From the NCBI GenBank assembly GCA_002493965.1, contig DLAP01000044.1, positions 1-51,479 on the forward strand: a stretch of 51,479 bases of DNA. Reading direction: 5' to 3'. Below are positions 33,316 through 42,418 of this stretch, piece after piece. This DNA is from Clostridiales bacterium UBA7044. Lineage in GTDB: Bacteria; Bacillota; Clostridia; Oscillospirales; Oscillospiraceae. How positions within the stretch are numbered: the stretch's first letter is position 1; the number at the start of each line of letters is the position of its first letter. The translations under genes were made by a program, and so were the position numbers. The notes below the pieces were generated by a model, which was given only the letters and a program-made list of their open reading frames with translations, ran no database searches and was not told where the DNA came from.

Positions 33316-34299
33316 TTATACACTACCCACGGGTTGAATGCTATAGCTTTTTTTGCTTTTTCTGAGAATCCACACGAAAATCAGCATAGCAGTCAGCACC
33401 GGCAGCAGTAGATTAACTGCCCAAGCCATGGCGAGAATAAGGCTGAACAGTATCTGCAGCAGCTTTCCCAAAAAGTAAAACCGCAGATGCAGCCCGTCGG
33501 TAACGGAAACAGTCTGCATGGTGACACACAGTCCGCCCGCCGCCAGCATCCCGGAACACATTACAAAGCGCAGCGCGTCGCTGGAGATCGAAGCCAGGGA
33601 GCAGCACCCATTTGCCAGTTCCAGCAGCCCTGTGATGCCTACCTGTACGGGAAGCGGCAGCAGCCAGAGAAACCATCGGTTCAGGAAAGAGATCATAACC
33701 CGAAACAGTACCACCCAGCCGCATACGCTGGCCATGACCTGGATTGCACCGCCCATGGCATCGGACAGCGTTATGCTTTTTCTTCTGGACAGGGTGACAT
33801 CCCCGGACTGCTGGCGTGGAATCAGCACAGATGCGAAAACCGCACTGAGGATATGGATCAGCCACAGCAAAAAGGCCTCGCTTTTTCGGGGGAACAGGGC
33901 GGCAGCCATGCCGAACAGGAAGGCAGGGCCCGCGTTATTGCAGAAGGCCAGCATTCTCTCCGCGTCCGCCCTGGAAAGCTGTCCTGCACGGTACACACAG
34001 GCAACGGATTGGGCGCCCACCGGATAGCCGCCAAGGAAGCCCGTAATCAGCAGGGATTCCCCGCCCTCCGGTACGCCGCACAACGCACCCAGAGGACGAA
34101 GAAGGGGTATTCTTTGCCCGGCAAAGGCGCTTGTCAGCAGGCTGGACAGGAGAAAAAAGGGGAATAGGGAGGGAATCACGGTTTTCAGGCACAGGTCGAT
34201 GCCCTCTCTTGCTCCGATCATCGCGGTTTTTCCGTCCAGAATTAAAATCAGCATTCCAAGGGAAGCGCCAATCCCTACAAAAAATGATTTCCGTTTCAA
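33316..34299 (-). CDS. YlbJ-like nucleoside-recognition (Gate domain) membrane protein
   Basis: 327 aa with about eight membrane segments. The GYPVGA motif (FLGGYPVGAQSVA), LAFCNNAGPAFLFGM and the repeated Gate-type halves match the sporulation integral membrane protein YlbJ and its relatives, which act in the mother cell. TTG 34299 is preferred because GAGGTG lies 6 nt upstream; the longer frame to an ATG at 34347 would run over that ribosome site. It is divergent from yqfC, another sporulation gene. YlbJ identity versus a sister family is not certain. Confidence 0.75.
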   Translation of the reverse strand: MKRKSFFVGIGASLGMLILILDGKTAMIGAREGIDLCLKTVIPSLFPFFLLSSLLTSAFAGQRIPLLRPLGALCGVPEGGESLLITGFLGGYPVGAQSVACVYRAGQLSRADAERMLAFCNNAGPAFLFGMAAALFPRKSEAFLLWLIHILSAVFASVLIPRQQSGDVTLSRRKSITLSDAMGGAIQVMASVCGWVVLFRVMISFLNRWFLWLLPLPVQVGITGLLELANGCCSLASISSDALRFVMCSGMLAAGGLCVTMQTVSVTDGLHLRFYFLGKLLQILFSLILAMAWAVNLLLPVLTAMLIFVWILRKSKKSYSIQPVGSV

Positions 34300-34373
34300 T
34301 AGCCTCACCTCGAAAGAATCTATGCAAGTTGGGACAGCCTCATTCATATGCTTGCAAAAAGGGGTGAGGGAAA

Positions 34374-34655
34374 GTGGGCAGAGGACGTTTTTTTCTGGAC
34401 CGCCTGACCGAGGACGCGGATCTCACCGCACAGCCGCTGCCAGGACAGCCAATTGTGGAGATTGCGGGAGACCGCCGGGTGCTGATTGAAAACCACTTCG
34501 GCGTGAAAGAATACGGCACCCAGCGCATTACGGTAAAGGTAAAGTATGGATGTGTTTGCATTTGCGGGGAGCATTTGGAACTCATGCGCATGACTAGGGA
34601 GCAGCTTGTGATTTGCGGCAGAATTGACTGCGTAACGGTACAGCGGAGGGCGTAA
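34374..34655 (+). CDS. yqfC: Sporulation protein YqfC
   Basis: 93 aa YabP/YqfC family protein (LPGQPIVEIAGDRRVLIENHFGVKEY...ITVKVKYGCVCICGEHLELMRM). In Bacillus yqfC and yqfD are sigma-E controlled. GTG 34374 has AGGGGTGAGGG just upstream. Directly followed by yqfD (1-nt gap), then phoH, matching the conserved Firmicute order. A sigma-E promoter was looked for in the 34300-34370 region, but only a partial -10 (CATATGCT) was seen. Confidence 0.88.
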   Translation: MGRGRFFLDRLTEDADLTAQPLPGQPIVEIAGDRRVLIENHFGVKEYGTQRITVKVKYGCVCICGEHLELMRMTREQLVICGRIDCVTVQRRA

Positions 34656-34656
34656 T

Positions 34657-35859
34657 ATGAATTTGTGGAGATCCCTGGAAGGGATGATGGAAGTAGAGCT
34701 GACCAGCGCGGAACCGGAGCTAGCTTTGGAAAGAATCAACAACGCGAAAATCAGTGTCTATCATGTGCGGCAAAAAAATCCGCTGACCTTCCTGTTTTCC
34801 ATCAGCAGGGCCGATTACCCTATGCTTTCCAAGCTATGCGAAAAACAGGGTGAAAACCTGATAATTATCCGCAAATTCGGGCTGTTCTGGACAGCAAAGT
34901 CCCTCGCACACCGACCCACACTGCTGGTGGGGATGACGCTGCTTCTCTTAATTGTTCTTTTTTTGCCCTCCAGAGTGTTCTTTGTTCAGGTGGAGGGCAA
35001 TACATCGGTTCCCGCCCGGAAAATCCTGGCAGCAGCAGAGGAATGTGGGATCCGGTTCGGTGCTTCCCGGCGGCTGGTGCGCAGTGAAAAGGTGAAAAAC
35101 ACGCTGCTCTCCTCGGTCCCGGAACTGCAATGGGCCGGAGTCAATACTGCCGGGTGCGTGGCTACAATCTCCGTCCGGGAGCGTGCGGTGTCCCCGCAAA
35201 AAACCCAGGCCCATGAAGTTACCAGTATCGTTGCCGCCCGGGATGGATTTATTCTGTCCGGAACTGTGACCAGCGGAAGTCCCCTGTTTACGGTGGGACA
35301 AACGGTCAAAGCAGGGGAAACCCTGGTTTCCGGGTACACGGATACCGGCCTGTGCATCCGGGCGGGAAAGGCGGAGGCGGAGATTTATGCCCAAACCAAT
35401 CACGAACAGACCGTCATAACCCCGTCTTCCCGACTGCAGAGGGGGAGCGAAACAGGCACAGAGAAAAAAATAAGCCTGATCCTGGGAAAAAATCGCATAA
35501 AATTATGGAAAGGGAGTGGAAATTTAGATGCGGGTTGTGGTAGAATAGAGAAGAATTACCGGCTTACCCTTCCGGGCGGTTTCGCCCTGCCTGTTACCCT
35601 CTGCGTGGAACGTTTTTCTTCCTATGAAATGTCAAGGGAATCGCTGAGCAGCGACCAGGTGGAAGTCGCTCTTCGGGAATATGCGGAAAACTATCTGACT
35701 CAGACCATGGTCGCCGGGGAAATTTTGCAGCGCTCGGAAGCCTTATTCCAAGAGAACGGCATTTACAGTCTGGAAGGGGAGTACCGCTGCCGGGAAATGA
35801 TCAGCAGGGTACACAGAGAACAGATTGGAGACTCAGACACAAATGGGGAAAACAGTTGA
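34657..35859 (+). CDS. yqfD: Sporulation protein YqfD
   Basis: 400 aa. A cytoplasmic N-terminal domain (VELTSAEPELALERINNAKISVYHV; RADYPMLSKLCEKQGENLII) is followed by one membrane segment (about 86-108) and a large extracytoplasmic region that starts FFVQVEGNTSVPARKIL, a POTRA/FtsQ-like pattern. YqfD is a mother-cell sporulation protein, in some species needed for efficient engulfment-stage development. GGAGGG precedes the ATG. It overlaps the phoH start by 17 nt. Confidence 0.88.
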   Translation: MNLWRSLEGMMEVELTSAEPELALERINNAKISVYHVRQKNPLTFLFSISRADYPMLSKLCEKQGENLIIIRKFGLFWTAKSLAHRPTLLVGMTLLLLIVLFLPSRVFFVQVEGNTSVPARKILAAAEECGIRFGASRRLVRSEKVKNTLLSSVPELQWAGVNTAGCVATISVRERAVSPQKTQAHEVTSIVAARDGFILSGTVTSGSPLFTVGQTVKAGETLVSGYTDTGLCIRAGKAEAEIYAQTNHEQTVITPSSRLQRGSETGTEKKISLILGKNRIKLWKGSGNLDAGCGRIEKNYRLTLPGGFALPVTLCVERFSSYEMSRESLSSDQVEVALREYAENYLTQTMVAGEILQRSEALFQENGIYSLEGEYRCREMISRVHREQIGDSDTNGENS

Positions 35860-36862
35860 AAGAATCTTAAACGCGGAACGGGTGGAAGACCTGATCGCCG
35901 TGTTCGGCTCCTTTGATGAAAACGTCAAACGCATTGAAGAGGCATTAAACGTTCAGATCGTCAACCGGGGAACGGATTTGCGCATCTCCGGAGAGGAAGA
36001 AATGGCGGATAAGGCCGTCCGCACCCTGGAAGGACTGCTTTCTTTGGCTTCCAAGGGGGAAATCATCGACGAACAGCGGGTCCGCTACCTGATCACCTTG
36101 GTTAACGAGGGAAATGACGACCAGGTGGCCCAGATGGCCAAGGACGTGGTCTGCATCACTGCCAAGGGAAAACCCATCAAAGCCAAAACCGTAGGCCAGC
36201 AGAAATATATGAAGGCAATCCAGAAAAACACTGTGACCATCGGGGTAGGCCCGGCAGGCACAGGAAAAACCTACCTGGCTGTGGCCGCTGCGGTGGCTGC
36301 TTTCCGGGAGCGGACGGTGAACCGGATCATTCTCACCCGTCCTGCCGTAGAAGCGGGAGAGCGTTTAGGCTTCCTGCCTGGGGATTTGCAGAATAAGGTT
36401 GACCCTTACCTGCGCCCGCTGTATGACGCCCTGTATGATATGCTGGGCGCGGAGACCTTCCAAAAGTATCAGGAGCGAGGCTCCATTGAGGTAGCGCCCC
36501 TGGCTTATATGCGGGGCCGGACCCTGGACGACAGCTTCATCATCCTGGACGAGGCTCAGAATACCACCCGGGAGCAGATGAAAATGTTCCTGACCCGGCT
36601 GGGCTTTGGCTCCAAGGTGGTGATCACTGGCGATGTCACCCAGATTGATCTGCCTGACGACAAGGTTTCGGGTCTGAAGGACGCGGTCCGGGTGCTGGAT
36701 GGGATCAAGGATATTGCCATCTGCCGCTTGACCTCGGCGGATGTGGTGCGTCATGCCTTGGTACAGGAGATTATCAACGCCTATGAGCGGGCAGCCCAGA
36801 AGCCAGATGTAAAAAAACCCACCACCCAACAGTTTAGAGGACATTATCAGAGGAAAAAGTGA
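35843..36862 (+). CDS. PhoH family protein (ATPase)
   Basis: 339 aa. An N-terminal KH-like region (FGSFDENVKRIEEALNVQIVNRGTDLRISG) precedes the PhoH ATPase domain with Walker A GPAGTGKTYLAV, the RPAVEAGERLGFLPGDLQ loop and Walker B DDSFIILDEAQNTT. PhoH-like ATPases (YbeZ/PhoL) work with the neighbour YbeY in RNA metabolism. ATG 35843 is chosen; a TTG at 35825 is in frame and also possible because the ribosome sites for both are weak. It is followed by ybeY after 1 nt. Confidence 0.9.
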   Translation: MGKTVERILNAERVEDLIAVFGSFDENVKRIEEALNVQIVNRGTDLRISGEEEMADKAVRTLEGLLSLASKGEIIDEQRVRYLITLVNEGNDDQVAQMAKDVVCITAKGKPIKAKTVGQQKYMKAIQKNTVTIGVGPAGTGKTYLAVAAAVAAFRERTVNRIILTRPAVEAGERLGFLPGDLQNKVDPYLRPLYDALYDMLGAETFQKYQERGSIEVAPLAYMRGRTLDDSFIILDEAQNTTREQMKMFLTRLGFGSKVVITGDVTQIDLPDDKVSGLKDAVRVLDGIKDIAICRLTSADVVRHALVQEIINAYERAAQKPDVKKPTTQQFRGHYQRKK

Positions 36863-36863
36863 T

Positions 36864-37364
36864 ATGAGACATAAAATTAACTTGGTATTTGAGGAATTGA
36901 GTCTGGAGAAATTCGCCATCAGCGCTATCATTCGCAAGTGCATTCAGGCGACCCTGAAAGCGGAAGGCGTCCATACCCCCTGCGAGATTAACGTTCTGGT
37001 GACGAATGACGCGGGCATCCAGATCATCAACCGGGAGAGCCGGAAGGTGGACGCGCCTACCGATGTCCTGAGCTTTCCCATGTTTCAGTTGACACCGGGG
37101 ATTCTTCCGGAATCTTGGGAAGGATATCAGGATCCGGCTACCGGCCTAGTCCCCTTGGGCGATATGTGCATCAGCCTGGAGCGGGCCATGGCCCAGGCGA
37201 AAGAATTTGGCCATTCGCCCCGGCGAGAGGTAGGCTATCTCACCATTCATTCCATGCTCCATTTGCTCGGCTATGACCACATGGACGAGGGGGAGCAGAA
37301 GAGGCAAATGCGGGGCAGGGAAGAGGCCATCGCCGCAGGGATCCCCGGCATGTCACGAGACTGA
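36864..37364 (+). CDS. ybeY: Endoribonuclease YbeY
   Basis: 166 aa metalloprotein of rRNA maturation and ribosome quality control. The zinc motif HxxxHxxxxxH is seen in HSMLHLLGYDH near the C-terminus. The DVLSFPMF segment and LGDMCISLERA are also family hallmarks. It lies between phoH and era, the usual order, though cdd and dgkA, often present here in Bacillus, are missing. Confidence 0.93.
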   Translation: MRHKINLVFEELSLEKFAISAIIRKCIQATLKAEGVHTPCEINVLVTNDAGIQIINRESRKVDAPTDVLSFPMFQLTPGILPESWEGYQDPATGLVPLGDMCISLERAMAQAKEFGHSPRREVGYLTIHSMLHLLGYDHMDEGEQKRQMRGREEAIAAGIPGMSRD

Positions 37365-37386
37365 TTGATTCACATAGGAGAACCAT

Positions 37387-38292
37387 ATGAATACCAATAC
37401 CAAAACCGCCATTGTTGCCATTACCGGACGCCCCAATGTGGGAAAGTCCACCCTGACCAATTACCTGGTAGGCGAAAAAATCGCCATTGTTTCCAATAAG
37501 CCCCAGACCACCCGGAATCGGATCTGCGGCATCGTCACTCGGGACAATCTGCAGTTCGTTTTTGTGGACACCCCTGGGTATCACAAGGCCAGAACCAAGC
37601 TGGGAGATTACATGGTGAACACCGTCCGGGAATCTATTGCCGATGTGGACGCGTCCATTCTGGTGGTGGAGCCCATTCCCTCCGTAGGCATTCAGGAGGG
37701 GGCCCTCATCGAGAAGCTGAAAGGAATCCAATGTCCCGCCATTCTTGCCATTAACAAGATCGACACCGTGGAGAAGGACAACCTTCTGGAGGTGATCGAT
37801 GTGTATGCCCGGACAGGCGCTTTCGACGCCATCATTCCCATTTCCGCCAAAACCGGCGACGGTGTGGCCGAATTGCTGGCAGAATGTGAAAAGTATGCCA
37901 TTGACAGCCCCTTCCTGTTTCCGGAGGATGCCACCACTGACCAGCCGGAGAAGCAGGTCATGGCCGAAATCATTCGGGAAAAGCTGTTATGGTGCCTGGA
38001 CAAGGAGATTCCCCATGGTACCGCCGTGGAGATTACCCGCTTTACCGAACGGGACAATGGAATCATTGACCTGGATGCTACCATCTTCTGTGAGAAAGCC
38101 AGCCACAAGGGAATCATTATCGGCAAGCATGGCGATATGCTGAAAAAGATTTCCTCCATGGCCCGGGTCGACTGTGAGAAGTTTATGGGGACCAAGGTCT
38201 ATCTCACCACCTGGGTGAAGGTGAAGGAAAACTGGCGTGACAGTGACTTCCTGGTGCGCAACTTTGGCTACAACCAGGGAAACTCTGATTAA
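37387..38292 (+). CDS. era: GTPase Era
   Basis: 301 aa. GTPase motifs: G1 GRPNVGKST, switch I PQTTRNR, G3 DTPGYHKAR and G4 NKID. A C-terminal KH domain (VWVKVKENWRDSDFLVRNFGY region, with GIIIGKHGDMLKKI) binds the 3' end of 16S rRNA. It is required for 30S assembly. AGGAGAACC precedes the ATG. Confidence 0.96.
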   Translation: MNTNTKTAIVAITGRPNVGKSTLTNYLVGEKIAIVSNKPQTTRNRICGIVTRDNLQFVFVDTPGYHKARTKLGDYMVNTVRESIADVDASILVVEPIPSVGIQEGALIEKLKGIQCPAILAINKIDTVEKDNLLEVIDVYARTGAFDAIIPISAKTGDGVAELLAECEKYAIDSPFLFPEDATTDQPEKQVMAEIIREKLLWCLDKEIPHGTAVEITRFTERDNGIIDLDATIFCEKASHKGIIIGKHGDMLKKISSMARVDCEKFMGTKVYLTTWVKVKENWRDSDFLVRNFGYNQGNSD

Positions 38293-38334
38293 ATCGTCTG
38301 CGGCTGGGAAGCGGATCTTTTGTCCCATCTGTGC

Positions 38335-38382
38335 AGTTCTAAAAATGGAAAATACATTCAGTATTCCTCCATTTTTAGAACT
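38335..38382 (+). repeat. Long AT-rich hairpin between era and the yqzL-like gene
   Basis: A 15-bp perfect outer stem (AGTTCTAAAAATGGA at 38335-38349 with its complement at 38368-38382) encloses an inner AATAC/GTATT stem with loop ATTCA. No T-run follows, so it is not a standard terminator. Its AT-rich palindromic form differs from neighbouring DNA and could be a small repeat element or an RNA processing site. Confidence 0.65.
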
Positions 38383-38503
38383 TCCGGCTGAGGAAAAATC
38401 TACCGCTGCCAGCTCTTGTCGATTTCGTCAGAGCTTCCCGAACAGTAATTTCCAGTTGTAAAATGAGGTTTCCATGCAAATCCTACCCACAGGAGGGATT
38501 GGG

Positions 38504-38647
38504 ATGAACGCAATGGATTACTGGCAGCTATTTATGGAAACCGGAGCACCGGAAGCATACCTGATGTACAGCACGCAGCGAAATTCGGAGGCAAATCATG
38601 TACTTGACGATCCAGGGTATTGTTCTGCGGGTCACGGACTACAATGA
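38504..38647 (+). CDS. YqzL-like small protein
   Basis: 47 aa (starts MNAMDYWQLFMETGAPEAYL, ends SAGHGLQ). This resembles the short YqzL-like proteins encoded immediately before recO in Firmicutes; the function is unknown. AGGAGGG (38491-38497) lies 6 nt upstream of the ATG, the strongest ribosome site in this intergenic region. The gene overlaps the start of recO (38598) by 50 nt in another frame, and the recO ribosome site GGAGG is inside it, so the two are probably translationally linked. Confidence 0.78.
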   Translation: MNAMDYWQLFMETGAPEAYLMYSTQRNSEANHVLDDPGYCSAGHGLQ

Positions 38648-39362
38648 TCGGGACGCACTGCTGACCCTGCTGACCCGCCGTCACGGGAAGCTGACCGCCA
38701 AGGCCAGGGGACTGCGCCGGAAAAATAGTCCTCTGACCGCACCCTGTCAGCTCCTAAGCTATGGGGAGTTTACCTTATTTGAATATCAGGGACAGTACAC
38801 CATCAACGAAGCCCAGTCCCTGGAATTGTTTCTTCCCCTGCGGCGGGATTTATCCAAACTTTCCTTAGGTACTTATTTTGCCCAGGTCACGGAGGTGCTT
38901 TCCCAGGAGGATCTTCCCAATCCGGAGCTACAGTCTCTGCTGCTAAACTGCCTGTACGCTCTGGCAAACAGTGATCTTCCCGAAGCACAGATCAAAGCGG
39001 CTTTCGAACTGCGGGCAGCCTGCCTGTCCGGGTATACGCCGGATTTATTTGGCTGTCATATGTGTGGAAGTCAAACGCCGGAACGGTTTGATCTGTCTGC
39101 CGGCCGGCTGGAATGTATTGAATGCCGGGATCCGGAATCCCTTGGAATCCGGATGCCTGTTACCCCCGCTGCCCTGGAAGCCATGCGGTATCTGTGCCTG
39201 TGCGACCCAAAGAAGCTATTGTCCTTCCGGATCGGAGAGGAAAGCCTGCAAACCCTCTCCGCGCTGGCAGAGGCTTACTTAACCACCCAGCTGGAACGGG
39301 GGTTTTCTACCCTGGATTTCTATAAATCCCTGTATGCAGTGCCAACTGCGGCGAAAACATAG
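38598..39362 (+). CDS. recO: DNA repair protein RecO
   Basis: 254 aa. An N-terminal OB fold (IQGIVLRVTDYNDRDALLTLLTRRHGKLTAKARGLRR split by family-typical residues) is followed by a helical domain and a Cys cluster (CHMCGSQT...CIEC) typical of Gram-positive RecO zinc binding. RecO loads RecA on SSB-coated single-stranded DNA with RecR. It sits at the end of the phoH-ybeY-era-recO series. Confidence 0.93.
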   Translation: MYLTIQGIVLRVTDYNDRDALLTLLTRRHGKLTAKARGLRRKNSPLTAPCQLLSYGEFTLFEYQGQYTINEAQSLELFLPLRRDLSKLSLGTYFAQVTEVLSQEDLPNPELQSLLLNCLYALANSDLPEAQIKAAFELRAACLSGYTPDLFGCHMCGSQTPERFDLSAGRLECIECRDPESLGIRMPVTPAALEAMRYLCLCDPKKLLSFRIGEESLQTLSALAEAYLTTQLERGFSTLDFYKSLYAVPTAAKT

Positions 39363-39385
39363 AAAAAGAGAGGGCGGCGATATCT

Positions 39386-39853
39386 GTGATAAAACGTTTT
39401 TTTGGTACCCTGATCGGTGCTTTTCTGGTTATCATCGGATGTCTATTACTTACCGAAGGCGGCTTTCGTATCTCATTAATCACATATGATGACTTGCCAG
39501 AGTATGCCTCATTTTGCGACTCGCCATACCGATTGGAATACTCGGAGCAAAAGGATGTTGCGGTTTCTGCTTATTTGGATTTGGATAAAGACAATTTACA
39601 CGTTTATGAGTTTGCACGCAATACAATTTTCAACAGGTATTCCCTGGCAGATGTTCACATTTTCAGTGCTTCGGATCTTCCAGTTCACAGTGTCGTTTCC
39701 ACAGCATTTTTTGATTACCCATATTCCATTGATTCCACTGAGTTATCCATCCATTTTTATGAAAAATCAATTTCAAATACATTTTACTACTCCCTGTTTC
39801 TCTTACTCATGGGTGGCGCGGCCATTGCCTATTCGCTGAAAAAGAAACAATAA
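39386..39853 (+). CDS. Uncharacterised two-segment membrane protein
   Basis: 155 aa with membrane segments at about 6-24 and 130-148 and an extracytoplasmic middle of about 105 residues, rich in Tyr, Asp and Ser (YASFCDSPYRLEYSEQKDV; FFDYPYSIDSTELSIHFYE). A GTG start at 39386 is assumed. No family recognised. It is visibly more AT-rich than recO and mutS2 on either side, and it separates two core genes, so it may be a lineage-specific or acquired gene. Confidence 0.65.
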   Translation: MIKRFFGTLIGAFLVIIGCLLLTEGGFRISLITYDDLPEYASFCDSPYRLEYSEQKDVAVSAYLDLDKDNLHVYEFARNTIFNRYSLADVHIFSASDLPVHSVVSTAFFDYPYSIDSTELSIHFYEKSISNTFYYSLFLLLMGGAAIAYSLKKKQ

Positions 39854-39883
39854 CACATAAAAACAAGAATTTAGGAGAATCCC

Positions 39884-42262
39884 ATGTCTGAATTATATGA
39901 AAAATCCCTGCTGAAGCTGGAACTTGACCAGGTTCTGAATCTGCTTTCCGCCTGCGCCGGAAGCGAGGGAGGAAAGGAAGCCTGCCTCCGGCTGCGTCCC
40001 ACCTCCGATCTTGAGGATGTGGAATATATGCTCCAGCAGACCACGGCGGCATCGGATCTGTGTACCCGGAAGGGAAACCCGGTTTTCGGGGACGTGACGG
40101 ATGTGTCCGCTTCCCTGGAACGGGCGGACCGGGGCGGCAGCCTTCAGCCAACTGAACTACTCCGCATTGCCGGGGTCCTGCGCTGTGCCCGGACGATCAA
40201 AGGGTATGTGGCAGAGGACGAGAAGGAGACGGTGCTGGACAGCCTATTTCGTGCCTTGTCTCCCAACAAGTACTTAGAGGATAAGATCTTTGGTGCGATC
40301 CTTTCCAAGGAAGAAATCGCGGATAATGCCTCTTCCACTCTTGCGGATATCCGCCGCCATATGCGGATTCAGTCCGCGAAAATCCGGGACAGCCTGCAAA
40401 AGGTGATTTCGTCCCCGGCCTACAGCAAGTTCCTTCGGGAACCAATCATCACCATTCGCCAAGGGCGGTATGTGGTTCCGGTGAAAAGCGAGTGTAAAAA
40501 CGATGTGCCAGGCCTTGTCCACGACGTTTCCGCTACGGGTTCTACCTATTTTGTGGAGCCAATATCCGCTGTCAACGCAAACAACGCCCTGCGGGAACTG
40601 GAACTGAAGGAGAAAAAGGAGATCGAGCGGATCTTAGCGGAACTGTCCAGCGAGGCGGCCTCCTACCGGGAAGCCATCAGCCTGGACTATCAAATGCTGA
40701 TTCAGTTGGACGTGATTTTCGCGAAGGCCAAGCTTGCCTATCAGATGCGTGCCTGGGCGCCCATCATGAATGACAAAGGCAGGGTGGAGCTGCGCAATGC
40801 CCGACATCCGCTCATTGATCCCAAAACCGTTGTTCCTGTGTCCCTGCGTTTGGGTACGGACTTTGACTCCATGATTATCACCGGTCCCAATACCGGCGGC
40901 AAAACCGTGACCTTAAAAACCATTGGTCTGCTGACCCTCATGGCGGAGTGCGGCCTCCATGTCCCGGCAGGGGATGGGAGTGTGCTTTCCACCTTTGACG
41001 CTATCCTTGCGGATATTGGAGACGAGCAGTCCATTGCCCAGAGCCTTTCTACCTTCTCCAGCCATATGCGCACTATTGTGGATGTGGTAGCCCAGTGTGA
41101 CGACCGAACGCTGGTGCTGTTTGACGAATTGGGAGCCGGAACCGACCCTGCTGAGGGCGCAGCTCTTGCCACAGCTATTATTGAGTTCTGTAGGAAAATG
41201 GGCAGCCGGGTGGTGGCAACCACCCACTATGCAGAGTTAAAGCTATACGCCATGCGTACCAAGGGGGTCATCAACGCTTCCTGTGAGTTCGATGTGGAAA
41301 CCCTGCGGCCTACCTATCGTCTGCTCATCGGCATTCCAGGGAAATCCAACGCCTTTGCCATTTCCCGGAAGCTTGGCCTTTCTGAGGAGATTCTGAAGGA
41401 AGCGGACGATCTGGTGGATAAGAGCGATAAGAACTTCGAGGACGTGCTGTCTCAGCTGGAGCAGCAGCGTCAGCAGATGGAATCTGCCCGACAGGAAGCG
41501 GAGCGCCTTCGCCAAGAGACCGCCAAGATCAAGCAGCAGAGTGAAGAATATCAGGATCAGCTGAGGAAAGAAAAAGAAAAGGCCATGGAGAGTGCCCGGA
41601 AGGAGGCCCAGTATATCATAGACGAAGCCCGAGCCGCCGCCAACATTGCCTCTGAGGAGCTGAAAGCCATGCGCAAGCAGCTTTCAGACAGCGGCGATGT
41701 GACCGGTATCAACCAGCGCCAGTCCGAGCTTCGCCGGAACCTGAATGAGGTGGAAGACAAGCTTCGTGCCGCCCAGCCCAAAAGAGAACGGCCTCAGCCC
41801 ACCCGGGGCATCCTGGTAGGAGATACGGTGGAACTGCTGAAATTGGGCACGAAAGCCAGCGTCATCGGGATCAATAAGGATGGAAGCTTCCAGCTACAGG
41901 CGGGAATCCTGAAAATGTCGGCCAAGCCTGAAGAAGTGTACCTTCTGGAGCAGGAGAATCCCTACAAAGGAAAGGCCCCACGTCCCAAGCACTCCGGCCG
42001 GGAGATGAAGCTTACTGCTATGCCCACAGAAGTGGATTTGAGGGGAATGGATGCGGTGGAAGCTATCTGCGTTTTGGATCGGTACCTGGATGAGGCTATG
42101 CGCAGCAACGTTAGTCAGGTCCGGATCATCCATGGCAAGGGCACCGGAACCCTCCGGGCTGCCGTCCAACAGACACTGAAAAAGAATAAGTATGTGAAAA
42201 AGTTCCGTCTGGGCCAGTATGGCGAGGGCGAGGACGGTGTGACCATTGCCGAATTTGAATAA
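39884..42262 (+). CDS. mutS2: Endonuclease MutS2
   Basis: 792 aa. It lacks the MutS mismatch-binding N-domain. The core (QSAKIRDSLQKVISSPAYSKFL; GRYVVPVKSE) leads to the ATPase with Walker A GPNTGGKTVTLKT and Walker B LVLFDELGAGTDPAEG. A long coiled-coil region (about 510-620) and a C-terminal Smr nuclease domain with VDLRGMDAVEA and HGKGTGTLR follow. MutS2 limits homologous recombination, and in Bacillus it also rescues collided ribosomes. Confidence 0.94.
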   Translation: MSELYEKSLLKLELDQVLNLLSACAGSEGGKEACLRLRPTSDLEDVEYMLQQTTAASDLCTRKGNPVFGDVTDVSASLERADRGGSLQPTELLRIAGVLRCARTIKGYVAEDEKETVLDSLFRALSPNKYLEDKIFGAILSKEEIADNASSTLADIRRHMRIQSAKIRDSLQKVISSPAYSKFLREPIITIRQGRYVVPVKSECKNDVPGLVHDVSATGSTYFVEPISAVNANNALRELELKEKKEIERILAELSSEAASYREAISLDYQMLIQLDVIFAKAKLAYQMRAWAPIMNDKGRVELRNARHPLIDPKTVVPVSLRLGTDFDSMIITGPNTGGKTVTLKTIGLLTLMAECGLHVPAGDGSVLSTFDAILADIGDEQSIAQSLSTFSSHMRTIVDVVAQCDDRTLVLFDELGAGTDPAEGAALATAIIEFCRKMGSRVVATTHYAELKLYAMRTKGVINASCEFDVETLRPTYRLLIGIPGKSNAFAISRKLGLSEEILKEADDLVDKSDKNFEDVLSQLEQQRQQMESARQEAERLRQETAKIKQQSEEYQDQLRKEKEKAMESARKEAQYIIDEARAAANIASEELKAMRKQLSDSGDVTGINQRQSELRRNLNEVEDKLRAAQPKRERPQPTRGILVGDTVELLKLGTKASVIGINKDGSFQLQAGILKMSAKPEEVYLLEQENPYKGKAPRPKHSGREMKLTAMPTEVDLRGMDAVEAICVLDRYLDEAMRSNVSQVRIIHGKGTGTLRAAVQQTLKKNKYVKKFRLGQYGEGEDGVTIAEFE

Positions 42263-42338
42263 CAAGATTCGAGGGGCTTCTGTTCATGAAAATCGGATGG
42301 TTTTTCACTGATTCTCATGTAACTGCGCCGAAAAAAAG

Positions 42339-42366
42339 TTGACATTTTCGGTAAAAATGCTATGAT
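42339..42366 (+). promoter_or_regulatory. Promoter of the HPr-like gene
   Basis: TTGACA (42339-42344), 16-bp spacer, TATGAT (42361-42366). Confidence 0.72.
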
Positions 42367-42418
42367 ATGTATAGACCCGCCATGCTGGGACGCAGTATGG
42401 TGCAAAGGAGTGTGTATT

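Noticed and set aside
34322..34365. Sigma-E promoter of yqfCD
   Set aside because: CATATGCT matches the -10 only partly and no -35 KMATATT was found at the right distance.
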